A stretch of 64,000 bases of DNA from Prorocentrum cordatum (GCA_963575745.1 CAUYUJ010019078.1:52501-116500), one strand, 5' to 3'. Shown: positions 1 through 11,575, counted from the stretch's first letter. Made by a program: numbers and translations. Notes: generated from the letters alone by a model not told the origin.

Positions 1-1449
1 CTCTGGGGCCACGAAGCGTGTGAGGGGTGTGCCAAAATGGGGCGGCGGCGCCATGGGAACTGCGCCACTGCGACCTTGGGTGAAGCTCCCTGTGGGGTCA
101 CGAAGCGTGTGAGGGGTGTGCCAAAATGGGGCGGCGGCGCCATGCAAACTGCGCCACTGGGACCTGAGGTGGAGCTCCCTGTGGGGTCACGAAACGTGTG
201 AGGGGTGTGCCAAAATGGGGCGGCGGCGCCATGCAAACTGCGAAACTGGGACCTGAGGTGGAGCTCCCTCTGGGACCACGAAACGTGTGAGGAATGTGCC
301 AAAATGGGGCGGCGGCGCCATGCGAACTGCGCCACTGGGACCTTGGGTGGAGCTCCCTGTGGGGTCACGAAACGTGTGAGGGATGTGCCAACATGGGGCG
401 GCTGCGCTAGCGAACTGCACCACTGAGGCCTGAGGTGGAGCTCCCTCTGGGGCCACGAAGCGTGTGAGGGGTGTGCCAAAATGGGGCGGCGGCGCCATGG
501 GAACTGCGCCACTGCGACCTTGGGTGAAGCTCCCTGTGGGGTCACGAAGCGTGTGAGGGGTGTGCCAAAATGGGGCGGCGGCGCCATGCAAACTGCGCCA
601 CTGGGACCTGAGGTGGAGCTCCCTGTGGGGTCACGAAACGTGTGAGGGGTGTGCCAAAATGGGGCGGCGGCGCCATGCAAACTGCGAAACTGGGACCTGA
701 GGTGGAGCTCCCTCTGGGACCACGAAACGTGTGAGGAATGTGCCAAAATGGGGCGGCGGCGCCATGCGAACTGCGCCACTGGGACCTTGGGTGGAGCTCC
801 CTGTGGGGTCACGAAACGTGTGAGGGGTGTGCCAACATGGGGCGGCGGCGCTAGCGAACTGCACCACTGAGGCCTGAGGTGGAGCTCCCTCTGGGGCCAC
901 GAAGCGTGTGACGGGTGTGCCAAAATGGGGCGGCTGCGCTAGCGAACTGCGCCACTGGGACCTGAGGTGGAGCTCCCTGTGGGGTCACGAAACGTGTGAG
1001 GGGTGTGCCAAAATGGGGCGGCGGCACCATGCAAACTGCGCCACTGGGACCTAAGGTGGAGCTCCCTCTGGGGCCACGAAACGTGTGAGGAATGTGCCAA
1101 AATGGGGCGGCAGCACCATGTGAACTGCGCCACTGTGACCTTCGGAGGAGCTCCCTGTGGGGCCACGAAACGTGTGAGGAATGTGCCAAAATGGAGCGGC
1201 GGCGCCATGCGAACTGCGCCACTGGGACCTGAGGTGGAGCTCCCTCTGGGGCCACGAAGCGAGTGACGGGTGTGCCAAAATGGGGCGGCTGCGCTAGCGA
1301 ACTGCGCCACTGGGACCTGAGGTGGAGCTCCCTCTGGGGCCACGAAACGTGTGAGGGGTGTGCCAAAATGGAGCGGCGGCGCCATGCAAACTGCGCCACT
1401 GGGACCTCAGGTGGGGCTCCCTATGGGGCCACGAAGCGTGTGAGGGGTG
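1..1449. repeat. 89-bp satellite array with 444-bp higher-order unit
   Basis: About 16 head-to-tail monomers of roughly 89 bp, each with a CACGAARCGTGTGAGG block, a GTGCCAAAATGGGGCGGC block and a GGAGCTCCCT block. Bases 1-444 and 445-888 are almost identical (I see two substitutions), so five monomers form a higher-order unit that was duplicated recently. Later monomers (889-1449) are more diverged. The array is cut by the left window edge. Because 89 is not a multiple of 3, frames shift between monomers and the open frames here are not genes. Confidence 0.95.
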
Positions 1450-1479
1450 TACCGAAAAAGAGGCATTATGAAGGAGGGG

Positions 1480-1580
1480 CAAGGACTGGGAGGAGGGAGG
1501 AGGGGGAGGAGGGAGGAGGAAGAGGAGGAGAAGGAGAAGGAGGAGGCGGGAGGGAGGGAGGGAGGGAGGGAGGGAGGGAC
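1480..1580. repeat. purine-rich (GGA/GGGA) low-complexity tract
   Basis: Almost pure G and A on the plus strand, ending in a GGGA run at 1552-1578. It directly follows the satellite. Confidence 0.9.
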
Positions 1581-1599
1581 GCGGGGCGCTGTCTCTTCA

Positions 1600-2575
1600 A
1601 AACGAAGACCCAACACCACAGGATGGTTGGGAGAAACAAGCTCCGCGACTTCTGGACATGACGAGCCGAGCCGACGAGCGAGGTCCTCCTTCTCCGGTTC
1701 GGGCGCCTTGGGCTCCTCCGGCTTGGCAACGCCCTGCAGCCTCTCCCATACCTTCATCTTCTCCTCGGGCCGCCCCACCGCTCCGCGCGCCTCCACCTCC
1801 TCCACCATCAGATGTTGTTTGCTTGATCAAAAGGGTGCCCATGTCTCTTTGCACTGTGCTCGGGTGAACCTCAGGAGGTCGCATACGCCATCAACCGTCT
1901 GAGCAGACCTGGCTGCGTAGGGAAATCCTGCCGTGCGAATGCACTGCGATTGCGATAGCAAGCAGAGCGACGCCTGTAATCCTTCCCTTCTCCCTCCTCC
2001 TCCTCACTCCCCCCTAAAAAGAAAAATAATCTAGACCTCGATCAGAACCCGACCCCGTCCCACCATCCACCCGCAGCAGGGATAGTGGCTGAGGAATGCG
2101 TATCGTTTAGAAAGCTTCCTGGGAACTCACATTCCAAGCACTTGCACCGTAAGCTGCTGCTTTGCCTGCAAGTTTCACTGCCTTCGTCGTCACAAAGCCT
2201 CCGAAGCGCCGACAAAGCTGCCATCGGATTGGACAGTCAGATCAGATAACCCAGCTCACCTAATGCGAGCGCAAAATGTGAAGAGACTCAAGCGGATGTT
2301 GCTTCCCCACGATCTCCATGGCCACAACACCCGAGACCTTTACAGCCCCGCCACTCTGACACTTCACGCCACCAAACAGGCTTAACCTCGGCAGTGGGAG
2401 GGGTACGAGGTCGTTGCTCGACCGCCTCGTTACTGGCTCCTGCGAAGCGGGCCAGAAACCGAGACGGTTTGTAACTCCTCGAAACAGCCTGGCGCACGCA
2501 AAGAAGGTGGGTTGAATGGAGTCAGCAACACCGAATAAATCATTATAAGTCCGCCACAACGCCAGAAGTCACGAA
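1600..2575. other. gene-poor unique sequence
   Basis: Non-repetitive sequence. The minus-strand frames at 2042-2224 and 2260-2559 (99 codons) have protein-like composition, but I recognise no domain and see no supporting splice or promoter structure. An undetected exon cannot be excluded. Confidence 0.4.
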
Positions 2576-2739
2576 GTGAAGTGTTCTCGGATCCGTACGA
2601 ATCTTCCCTCTCCCTCGAGACCGGAATACGCTTTACAAGGCCCTGTCACGGAGTTCCCGCCGCGTTCGTGCGCTCCCGGGGTTCCTCATTTGGCCCCGCA
2701 TGTCTTTCGTTCCAGGGGCACGAGGGCCCCAAAACGGGC

Positions 2740-2870
2740 CAAGAGGGCCACAGCACAGTCCAAAAGGGTCCGCCCAAAGAGTTACGATGCACAACACGGT
2801 CTGAAGACGGCCAGCGATGCCCCAAGAAGGCCCCAAGAGCACCCCGAAGAGGGCTCCAGTAGGCCAGAAT
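2740..2870. repeat. CCAAGAG/GGCCC dispersed repeat, short copy
   Basis: Degenerate array of a CCCCAAGAGGNCC motif, shared with 3355-3540, 3930-4285, 8380-9015, 21650-21780, 22115-22545, 34050-34140 and 34440-35150. Confidence 0.7.
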
Positions 2871-3166
2871 CATTGAGTTACCGTAAGCTTGAAACATCAC
2901 AGCGTTCTCTCCATTTCAGCCTCCGGAACGCGTCAAGACAGCCCTGGAGGTCACCAAGATCGCCCCACAACGGTTCAAATGAACCCCATTCGCAACCTAT
3001 GGTCGTGCGAGCCGTAAGGCGGGCCCCGCGGCCGAAAGCATCAAGTGCCACCGATCGTCTCTCGCACAGCCGCACTGAGTGGACTCCCGCAGAGCAGAGA
3101 GCTGGCCGTGCGGCCGTGGACACAGCGGCTCGGCAGGACCATAAACGAATCGCCGTGGCACCAATG

Positions 3167-3346
3167 TCAGACGACCGTGGCATAAGGTTCCAAATTGTGC
3201 GACACGTGGAAGCACATGCGGTCTGGCGCGCTGTCGTGAGCGCCCATATCCAAGACAGTGTTGCACAGGGCGTCGGCATCCACGTTAAATTCGCGGTGAA
3301 CGTGGACGGCCTCAAACGCGCGCACGACAGGCAAGCTGCGCAGCTC
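3167..3346 (-). pseudogene. RNase H-like fragment (retroelement relic)
   Basis: A 59-codon minus-strand frame contains the motif HREFNVDADALCNTVLD preceded by AFEAVHV. This fits the C-terminal signature of RNase H domains of reverse transcriptases (hydrophobic-HV-x-RE-x-N-x-x-AD-x-L-x-N). The frame lacks a start codon and stops at 3167. Immediately upstream in its direction the sequence becomes CCAAGAG repeat, so the N-terminal half of the domain is missing. A truncated retrotransposon remnant is most likely. The call rests on one motif, so a chance match is possible. Confidence 0.5.
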
Positions 3347-3354
3347 TCACGTTC

Positions 3355-3540
3355 TGAAGAAGCCCCGAGAGGGGGCCCAAAGAGGACATTCGAATTCGAC
3401 AGTTCGAGCCCTCCGCCCGAAGACGACCGACCCCCGAGACCAGCAGAGGGGCCACAAGTGGGCCCATATAAGCGCGAGGAGGCCCCCAAGCCACCCAACA
3501 GAGGCCCAAAGAGGGCCCCAAGAGGCCGCCGAGAGGCCGC
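3355..3540. repeat. CCAAGAG/GGCCC dispersed repeat
   Basis: Further copy of the CCCCAAGAGGGCCC-type degenerate array. It abuts the RNase H relic and explains the long frames called on both strands here. Confidence 0.75.
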
Positions 3541-3889
3541 ACTACACCCCAGACCCGCCTCCTGGCGGCGTTCGAACGGCCTCCCAAGGGACCCCGACAT
3601 GCATCCAAACCTCTGACCCATAACCCAAGTGCGGTGGCGAGATGAGCCTAAAGAAGCTAGATCCGCCGTCCCGTGTAGCTTGTCACAGAGTTGTACGGCT
3701 CGTCAAATTTCTGAATGGTTTTGGCTCTTTTGGAACATTTCCAATAGTGTCTCGGCCGATCCCGCCCGCCCGTGAAGACAGCTTCCGGCATGCCTCCAAG
3801 AGGTTTCAAGAAGACCGCGAGACGGCTCCCAGTGCTCTCGGAGCTCCCCCAAGATCTGTCCAAAGGCCAAAAAGCCGTCCAAAAACGTA

Positions 3890-4285
3890 GCCAAATCAAT
3901 ATGTTTGCCTTCTCGCCTTTTAGTTTTCGATTGGCGTGTGGGGCCTCAAAATGGCCCCAAGACGACCCAAGAGAGCCCCAAGAGGGGCCCAAGAGGCCCC
4001 CATAACGGCCCCAAAAGCGCCCAAGATCGGCCTAAGGGCGCTACAAGAGAGCCCCAAGCGGCGAGTTGGATGGCCCCAAGTGGGGAGGCAAATCAAGGAC
4101 CCCGCCACCTTTGATCGATGGCCTCCAAGATGGCCCCAGGAGGCCCTGCACGGCTCCAAAAAGGGCCCCAGGAGAGCCCCAAAAGGGCCCAAAGAGGGCC
4201 CCAAGACCCCCCAAAGAGCCCCAAGAGGACCCCAAGACCCCCCCACAAAAGCCCCAAGAGGGCTCCAAGAGGCGAGTTTGAGCTT
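3890..4285. repeat. CCAAGAG/GGCCC dispersed repeat with leader
   Basis: A short leader (TTGCCTTCTCGCCTTTTAG at 3904-3922) precedes a degenerate ~12-bp CCCCAAGAGGGC array. The same leader type (TCGCCTTT.CGGC) precedes the arrays near 8890, 22150 and 34740, so leader plus array moved or was copied as a unit. Confidence 0.8.
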
Positions 4286-4483
4286 CCCCGTTCTCCTGCT
4301 CCGATTCCTCCTCCTCCTCGTCCTCGTCCTCGCCCTTGCCCTGGTCGTCCTCATCCATATCCTCCTCTTCCTCGTCGTCGTGGCCGTCGTCGTCTACCTT
4401 TTCCATTCCCATGATATATACATACCTATACGACCACCCTGCGGGTGATAAGGAGGTGAGGGGGGAGGGGAACCAACGTCTCA

Positions 4484-4556
4484 CTCAATCGATCTCGCTA
4501 TCGATCTCACATTCGGTCTCACATTCGGTCTCACATTCGGTCTCACATCGGGACAC
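4484..4556. repeat. CGATCTCACAAT-type minisatellite
   Basis: Tandem 12-bp-like units (TCGATCTCAC, TCGGTCTCACAT). Same family as 4858-4970 and 7890-8145. Confidence 0.85.
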
Positions 4557-4591
4557 CATCATCATCATCATCGACATCATCACCATCAACG

Positions 4592-4627
<36 letters not shown>

Positions 4628-4648
4628 GCATCATCATCGTCATCATCA

Positions 4649-4691
<43 letters not shown>

Positions 4692-5146
4692 GGGACACCA
4701 TCATCATCATCAACATCATCATCACCATCATCAACATCATCATCAACATCCTCGTCATCGGGACACCATTTTCATCAACATCATCAACGTCATCATCATC
4801 AACATCACCACCATCATCATCACCATCATCACCATCATCACCATCATCACCATCATCATCTCACAATCGATCTGACTATCGATCTCACAATCGATCTCAC
4901 TATCGATCTCACAATCGATCTCACATTCGGTCTCACTACCGATATCACAATCGATCTCGCAATCGACGTCATCATCATCATCATCATCATCACTATCATC
5001 ATCATGATCATCATCATCATCATCATCAACATCAACATCATCAACATCATTATCATCGCCATCATCAACATCGTCATCAGCATTACCATCATCATCATCA
5101 CCATCATCATCATAATCATCACCATCATCATCATCAACATCATGAT
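4556..5146. repeat. ATC/CAT microsatellite
   Basis: Imperfect (CAT)n with repeated islands of CGGGACACCATC and an embedded CGATCTCACAAT block at 4858-4970. The poly-Ile, poly-Asp and poly-Met frames here are products of the trinucleotide. Confidence 0.95.
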
Positions 5147-5147
5147 C

Positions 5148-5350
5148 GGGACACCGACGGGACACCGACGGGACACCGGCGGGACACCGGCGGGACACCG
5201 CGCGCCACCGGCCGCCCGGTGAAGAATCATTTGGTCCGGCCGCGCCTCAGCCACAGAGGACACCACCGGGACACCGGCGGGACACCGCGCGCCACCGGCC
5301 GCCCGGTGGAGAATCATTTGGTCCGGCCGCGCCTCAGCCACAGGAGACTT
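5148..5350. repeat. GGGACACCGACG minisatellite and 87-bp duplication
   Basis: Five 12-bp GGGACACCGRCG units run into a sequence ending near 5262. An 87-bp block containing GCGCCACCGGCCGCCCGGTG and TCATTTGGTCCGGCC is then repeated at 5268-5345. Confidence 0.85.
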
Positions 5351-5472
5351 TCCTCTCGCCCGCCCACGCAGCTTCGCCTCGCCCGCACGCACGGCACGCA
5401 CGAACACGAAACCGAAATCGATTTCCCGGTAGGGGGGCTCTCCGTTCCACTTCGATCTTACCCCCTCACCTC

Positions 5473-5474
<2 letters not shown>

Positions 5475-5503
<29 letters not shown>

Positions 5504-6460
5504 ACTCCTCCCTGTCGCACTCAGACGCTGGTCGAAAGGTCGGGCGGGCCGTTTCGCCCGAGACGCCCTTTACCATCTACAATATTTCACAAGTGGACGG
5601 CGGGTCGTTTCCAAGGTGTGACTCCCGCCGAGGCAACGCGCACAGTTGTTGTAAACAAGCTGCAAGAGCCTCACGGACTGAGGGAGGGACGTTTTCAAGA
5701 TGGGGCCATCGCTTCAGCGCCGCGCACATTGCGTCTACAGAGTTGCAAGCGCTTTACACATTGACGGCGGGTAGTGTTCCAAATATGGTTCTCGCCTGAC
5801 CGTCACGCACATTCGTTTCAAACATGTGCCAATGCGTCACGGTTTGAGTGCGGGTCGTTTTCAAAATATGGTTTTCGCTTGTGTGCCGCGCTTGTGTGCC
5901 GCGCACATTCGGATTCAAGCCGTTTTAAAACGTTCGCGAGAGTTCCACGGATTGAACGAGGGCCGCTATCAAAATATAGCTCTCCCCTGAATGCCACGCA
6001 CCTTCGTTTCAAAAATCCACAAGCACTTCACAGGTTGAGGGCGGCCTCTCTGTTCAAAATGTAAGTCTCGCATTAGCGCCGCGCCCGTTTTGTTCAAGAA
6101 AGTAGAGCAAGTTCCATGTTGTTGTTCATGGATACCGTGCCCGAAATCATGTTTCGGAAAAGGTAAAATACTGCCAGAACGCAACAATTACGTTGATCCA
6201 CTCTGTTGAAATCCCAGGAATGGTGCTCTAGCACGACTCTGGATCGCCAAAGCGTTACAGTCAAGTTTACTCGTGGCGTTGAGGTCCTGCTAACAGTGTT
6301 TTGGTATGTTTCAAAATGTACACACGGTTGCCCCCCAACGGGGTAATTTCCTGTAGATTGACCGTTTTGTAAGATGCCTGTGAAAACGGATTTTGGAGGG
6401 AGGGTGTATTTCAACATCGTTGATGAACCTTGGGTGTGAGTTGGTCCTCCTATTTTTCCT
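5475..6460 (+). repeat. 82-bp-family composite element, copy 1
   Basis: An AT run, then TCCCTGTCGCACTCAG and GGGCGGGCCGTTTCGCC, then ~82-bp tandem units (5590-6070) with a ..TCTCGCC...GCGCCGCGCACATTCG.. core, then a tail at 6200-6450 with ATCCCAGGAATGGTG, TTGCCCCCCAACGGGG and CATCGTTGATGAACC. The same order recurs at 9055-9720, 44885-45450, 61757-62530 and from 63490 to the window end. No coding frame is preserved between copies. Confidence 0.8.
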
Positions 6461-6559
6461 CTTCCCCTCGCACCCTCGCCCACCAAAAATATGGATTCGT
6501 ACCATCCCAGGCAGGCCGGCATCGCCCCCACCCCTCATCACCCTTTGCTAAATAACGAT

Positions 6560-7300
6560 GCGCACATACTCGACTATCGAAAACCAATTACTGGGGCGAA
6601 ATGCACACGCGAGCGTCGTCGCACGCACATGCCGAAATTCTTTGAAAAAAACATCGGTGCCAACAGGATTGCTAAACCAAATGTACAGACGGCATGTAGA
6701 AACAGTGTTTCGCAACGCGAAGGCTAAACAAAATTGTCGCTCGCACTCTTGCGAAGTTGTTGCTTCCCTGTTGTATATATATATATACAGTTTCACCGTT
6801 TTCCATAATATTCTACCAAGCGGGCCTTTCGAGCGCGTGTCGAAATCGCTCGAACGCCCTGCAGCGCGCGCTGCCGCAATAAGTACCTATAACCAGTGGA
6901 ACAACATGCCCACGCGCGCGTCGTCGCGTGCGCATGCCGCAATCCTTCCAAACAATGTTTCGCAAGGATTGCAAAATCGACTGCCCCGTATTCATATGGA
7001 ATGGCACGTGGCTTTGCAACACCAATTCCTCCAACAAACACACACTACTGCGCTTGTGTTCCTGCGAATTCTGAAAACAACCGTACGGTGTTCAACCTGT
7101 TCATTATATTCTGCCACACGGGCCTCCCGCACGCAAGTGGAAATCCTTCGAAGACCCTTGCGCGCGTGCGGGGGGGGGCACGATCCGTGTTAGATAACAG
7201 TGCGGGCCACTCTCGCGCGTCGGCCGCGGCGCGCGCATGTCGAACTCCTTCCAAAACCTTCATCACCGACGCGAAAACGCCGTCATCGTCGCCGGCGTGA
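6560..7300. repeat. three diverged ~300-bp tandem repeats
   Basis: The core CACGCGCGCGTCGTCGC..GCATGCCG appears near 6610, 6911 and 7210. A second shared block (ATATTCT.CCA..CGGGCCT) occurs near 6808 and 7105. Copies are strongly diverged, and the last runs into unique sequence. Confidence 0.7.
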
Positions 7301-7765
7301 TCAGCATCGGCGCCGCCGCTGGCCTGGCAGACGCCGTTGCCACCATCGTCACCAGCATCGCTACCATCATGATCGTGTCTACAATTGTCGGCGTTGCTAT
7401 GATGCCGCGCCCGCACAAATCGCCGACTCGCATTGCAGTGCCCGCTGGGAAGTGCCCAGCGGTCAGCGCCACCGCGGTCGCGTCGGTCGCGCCAAACAAG
7501 CTAGCCGCTGCGCGCACGAGGATGCGAAGGCTAGCGCGGTCGCAAAAATGCACCAGCCAACACCAAGCACTCCTCGGATTGGCCGCCGCATGGGTTTTGC
7601 AAACCAAACTGCGGGCGGTTGGGTGGGATGATTGCGCGAGCAGTGGAATTGTCAACTTCACGTCCGGCTGGGTGAATTGCACAACATTCCCCAATCAGTG
7701 CTTGCACTGAAGGGGTCCTCGCGGATGTTGAAGGATTTGACGTAACTGCCCGCCGATTTTGGTCG
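7300..7765. other. unassigned sequence
   Basis: Frames are open on both strands (7237-7710 plus, 7263-7694 minus). Composition is ordinary, but no family is recognisable and no start or splice evidence favours one strand. I see no supported gene. Confidence 0.3.
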
Positions 7766-7770
7766 CACGC

Positions 7771-7880
7771 TGGGTTCCCGGGTTCCCGGGTTCCCGGTTC
7801 CAGGTTCCCGGGTTCCCGGTTACGGGTTCCGGGCCGATTTCGGAGGGCGGCGAGGTTCCAGGGTTGCCGGGTTCCTGGTT
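7771..7880. repeat. GGGTTCCC minisatellite
   Basis: Repeated GGGTTCCC / GGTTCC units, palindromic around TCCCGGGTTCCCGGG. Confidence 0.85.
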
Positions 7881-7889
7881 GGTCTTCTT

Positions 7890-8145
7890 ATCGATCGGTC
7901 TCATCTTCGATCTCGTTACCGACTTCTCGATCGATCTCACCATCGACCTCACAATCGATCTCACTATCAATCTCACGAGCGATCTCACTAGAGATTGCCT
8001 GAGCGATCTCGCGGTCGATCTCACTGTCGATCTCATTGAATCGACTTCACTCTCGGTCTCACGATCGACCTTACAATCGTCCTCACTATCGATTCCACTA
8101 TCGATCCCATGATCGATCTCACAATCGATCTCAAGATCCATATTA
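7890..8145. repeat. CGATCTCACAAT-type minisatellite
   Basis: About 20 degenerate ~12-bp units of TCGATCTCAC(T/A)A. Same family as 4484-4556 and 4858-4970. Confidence 0.85.
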
Positions 8146-8379
8146 TCAATTTGAAATCATCCACTGATTGGGTTTTTCTCAAGTGTAATAAATTTCTCCA
8201 CGTAGATTGCATAACATATCCGCCACGGTGCCTCTGGGCACGGGGTGGGCGGGAACCCAGGCCCTTTCCCTCACCCTCAAAGCCTCAATCCTCACCCCTC
8301 AGGAGTCTCTTAAGGGCCCCAGACCCCACTTGCTCAAATCTCTCAGGGGTTGTCGCGTTTCGTCTGGGCCTTCCCTGTC

Positions 8380-9015
8380 GCCCAAGAGGGCACAAAGACA
8401 GGCCGAGAGGGCCTTCAAGACGGTTCAAGAGTGCCCCGAATCGCCGAACAATCGCTCGAAGATGCCCGAAATGGCTCCCAGACGTCCTGTGAGCCCCCCA
8501 AGACTCCCCAAAAGACCTCCAAGAAGCCCCCAAACAGAGCCGCAACAGGCCAAAAATATTGATGTTCGGTCGATATTTGAAGGTTTTCGGCGTTTTCGCC
8601 CCGAGATCACCCCAAGACGGCCCAGAGGCTTCTAAGAGGGCCCAAAAACTGCCCAAGAGGGCCCCAAGACGGCCCAAGAGGAGCCCAAAACGGCCCAAGA
8701 AGCCCCGAAGACAGCTCAGAGACGGGCCCAGATGGGGGACCCGAGCGGACATTTGGAGCCCTCGGCCAGGGGTTCCGAGGAGAGGCACCCAAATGACAGC
8801 AACATGCCCCCAAAAGGCCCCAGGAGGTCCCCAAGAGGCCCGCACAAAAACTGACCCCAAGAGGCCTCTGGAAGCCAAATCTACTGATTGCCCTCAGATG
8901 CTTGAAGGATGTTGGCGTTTTCGCCTTTCCGGCATCCCGACGCTCCAAAACGAGACCCCAAGAGGCCCCCAAAAGGCCCCAAGAGGGCCCCGAGAAGGCG
9001 CTCCGAGGAGACCCG
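8380..9015. repeat. CCAAGAG/GGCCC dispersed repeat, long copy
   Basis: Contains two leader blocks (GGCGTTTTCGCC near 8587 and 8922), degenerate CCCCAAGAGGCC arrays, and near 8738 a GACATTTGGAGCCCTCGGCC block also found near 22350. The long minus-strand frame (8285-8878) is a translation of the array. Confidence 0.85.
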
Positions 9016-9054
9016 AAGAAGCATCCCTGACGACTCTCACCCACAGCCCAGGCA

Positions 9055-9720
9055 AGGCGGCGGGATGGACCGAAGGCCACGACATAGTCCTAAGTGTACA
9101 CTGTCTGGGCCCACGCTGGCTAACCGAAATAACTCTTCCGCGGGGGGGTGGGCGGGGCGTTTCGCCACAGACCTCCTCACTTGCTATGGCCCAGCAGCTT
9201 GCAGTGCACAACAGCGTCCATGGAGGGCGGCTGGCTTTCGAAACGTGGCCCTCGCCGGGGCGCCGCGCACACTCGTCTGTAGAAGTCCGCAGCAGGAGGA
9301 CGGAGGGCAGCTGGTGCTCGACATGCCAAATCTCGCCTCCGCGACGCTTCCGTTCGCCCTGGGAAGCCTGTGGAAGCTCCAAGCGTGGAGGGCAGCTCCT
9401 TCTCGGAGAGAAAGCTCCCGCCACAGCTCCGGGCACGCTCGGCTCAAAGTCTTGCAGATGCTGCGGGTGCGTATGCTTTGAATCCCGCAAAGGGCGCTCT
9501 GGTGCGACTAAGGACTGCCAGGGCCCAACAGTAACAATGACTCGCGGCGTTGACACTCCAGGACTGGCGGCCTGGTGCGACTCAGGATTGTCAGGAAGCC
9601 ACAGTGTCGCGGACTCGCGGCGTTGACGTCCCAGGCGTTGCGCTTCGGGCACAACTGGGGACTCTAAGGCAGTTGTCTTCCAGTGGGGCACTCTCCGGAA
9701 TGAAATCAGATTCTTGTAGA
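9055..9720 (+). repeat. 82-bp-family composite element, copy 2 (diverged)
   Basis: Shares GGGCGGGGCGTTTCGCC, GGCGCCGCGCACACTCGTC and the tail ACTCGCGGCGTTGACGTCC with the other copies. The tail block is itself duplicated (near 9540 and 9610). Opposing open frames are not conserved in other copies. Confidence 0.7.
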
Positions 9721-9764
9721 GGCTATGCGTAGGGAGCTTGAGGGCTACCACTGGGTATTATCCT

Positions 9765-9857
9765 CCTCCTCCTCCACGTCCTCCTCCTCCCCCATCCTCC
9801 TACTCCTCCGAGCCTCCTCCTCCTCCTCCTCCTCCTGCTCCTCCTGCTCCTCCCCCG

Positions 9858-9920
<63 letters not shown>

Positions 9921-9929
9921 ACGACGACG

Positions 9930-9968
<39 letters not shown>

Positions 9969-10637
9969 ACGACAACGAAGAAGCGGCGGCCGGCCGTCCG
10001 AGGCGTCGTCGGGGGGCGGCGCCGCCACCTCGGCGTGGCAGGCGGCTGGTTTGGGCGGGGGAGGAGGCGGATGGGCGAAAGGGGAGGACCATTCCGACCA
10101 TTCTGACCAATGAGGGCTCACTGACAGCCGCACGAGTGCGACATACAGCATGCACACGCACTGTGCAAGGGCACGGACGAGCGCGAAAAAGAATAATCGG
10201 GGGAACCCATCACCCCGCCGCGCCTGGGCCGCACGCTGCCGCGCAGCAGAGGAGGAGGAGGAGGAGGAGGAGGAGGAGGAGGAGGAGGAGGAGGAGAAGA
10301 GGAGGAGGAGGAGGAGGATGAGGAGGAGGAGGGAGGAGGAGGGGGGAGGAGGAGGAGAAGGAAGAGGAGGAGGAGGAGGAGGGAGGGAGGAGGAGGAGAA
10401 GGAGGAGGAGGAGGAGGGAGAGGGGGAGGGGGAGGGGGAGGAGGAGAGAAGATCTCTCGGAGCTCTCGGACCAAGCGCGAGAACACCATTGGTGAGCCTG
10501 AGAGGAGGAGGGAGTAGGTAGGGTAGGAGGAGGAGGAGGCGGCGGCGGAGGGGGAGGAGGAGAAGGAGGAGGAGGAAGAGGAGGAGGAGGAGGAGGAGAA
10601 GGCGAGGAGGACGTCGTCGTCGTCGACGACGACGACG

Positions 10638-10676
<39 letters not shown>

Positions 10677-11575
10677 ACGACAACGAAGAAGCGGCGGCCG
10701 GCCGTCCGAGGCGTCGTCGGGGGGCGGCGCCGCCACCTCGGCGTGGCGGGCGGCTGGTTTGGGCGGGGGAGGAGGCGGATGGGCGAAAGGGGAGGACCAT
10801 TCCGACCATTCTGACCAATGAGGGCTCACTGACAGCCGCACGAGTGCGACATACAGCATGCACACGCACTGTGCAAGGGCACGGACGAGCGCGAAAAAGA
10901 ATAATCGGGGGAACCCATCACCCCGCCGCGCCTGGGCCGCACGCTGCCGCGCAGCAGAGGAGGAGGAGGAGGAGGAGGAGGAGGAGGAGGAGGAGGAGGA
11001 GGAGGAGGAGGAGGAGGAGGAGGAGGAGGAGGAGGAGGAGGAGGAGGAGGAGGAGGAGGAGGAGGAGGACAGGAAGGAGGAGGAGGGGGGGGAGGAGGAG
11101 GAGAAGGAAGAGGAGGAGGAGGAGGAGGAGGAGGAGGAGAAGGAGGAGAAGGAGGAGGAGGAGGGAGAGGGGGAGGGGGAGGGGGAGGAGGAGAGAAGAT
11201 CTCTCGGAGCTCTCGGACCAAGCGCGAGAACACCATTGGTGAGCCTGAGAGGAGGAGGGAGTAGGTGGGGTAGGAGGAGGAGGAGGCGGCGGCGGAGGGG
11301 GAGGAGGAGAAGGAGGAGGAGGAAGAGGAGGAGGAGGAGGAGAAGGCGGAGGAGGAGGATGAGGAGGGAAGGCCGCGGCGGAGGAGGGGGAGGGGGAGGA
11401 GGGGAGGGGGAAAAGGTGCAGATGGAGGCGGAGGAAGAGGAGTGGTGGTGTAGGAGGGGGGGCCGAGAGCGGACGGAAGGGGGATATGATGAGGTGGAGG
11501 AGCAGTCAGAGCAGGAGGAGCGAGAGCAAGACGAGGAGAGGAAAAAGGAGGGGGAAGATGTGGAGACTTAGCTAC
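9765..11575. repeat. trinucleotide arrays with ~0.7-kb tandem duplication
   Basis: TCC, GAC, GGC and GAG arrays surround a non-repetitive core (GGACCATTCCGACCATTCTG ... GCCTGGGCCGCACGCTGCCG). The core at 9956-10250 recurs at 10664-10957 (offset 708). A second block (GAAGATCTCTCGGAGCTCTC) at 10448 recurs near 11195 (offset ~750), the difference being expansion of the GAG array in copy 2. No reading frame is constrained. Confidence 0.9.

Noticed and set aside
1-1449. Core CCATTTTGGC (minus strand of GCCAAAATGG) in each 89-bp unit as a dinoflagellate spliced-leader gene
   Set aside because: Only the ~10-base core matches the spliced leader; the flanking bases that define it (GTAG before, TCAAG after) are absent.
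4118-4414. Pro/Lys/Arg-rich frames across the CCAAGAG copies (also 8559-9626, 34350-34835)
   Set aside because: Copies of the same repeat are read in different frames and on both strands, so the peptides (PKRAPRGPQ-type) are not conserved as protein.
9723-11571. Long Glu-, Arg-, Ser/Pro- and Asp-rich open frames on both strands
   Set aside because: All are products of TCC/GAG/GAC/GGC arrays, are open in several frames at once, and have no domain outside the repeats.
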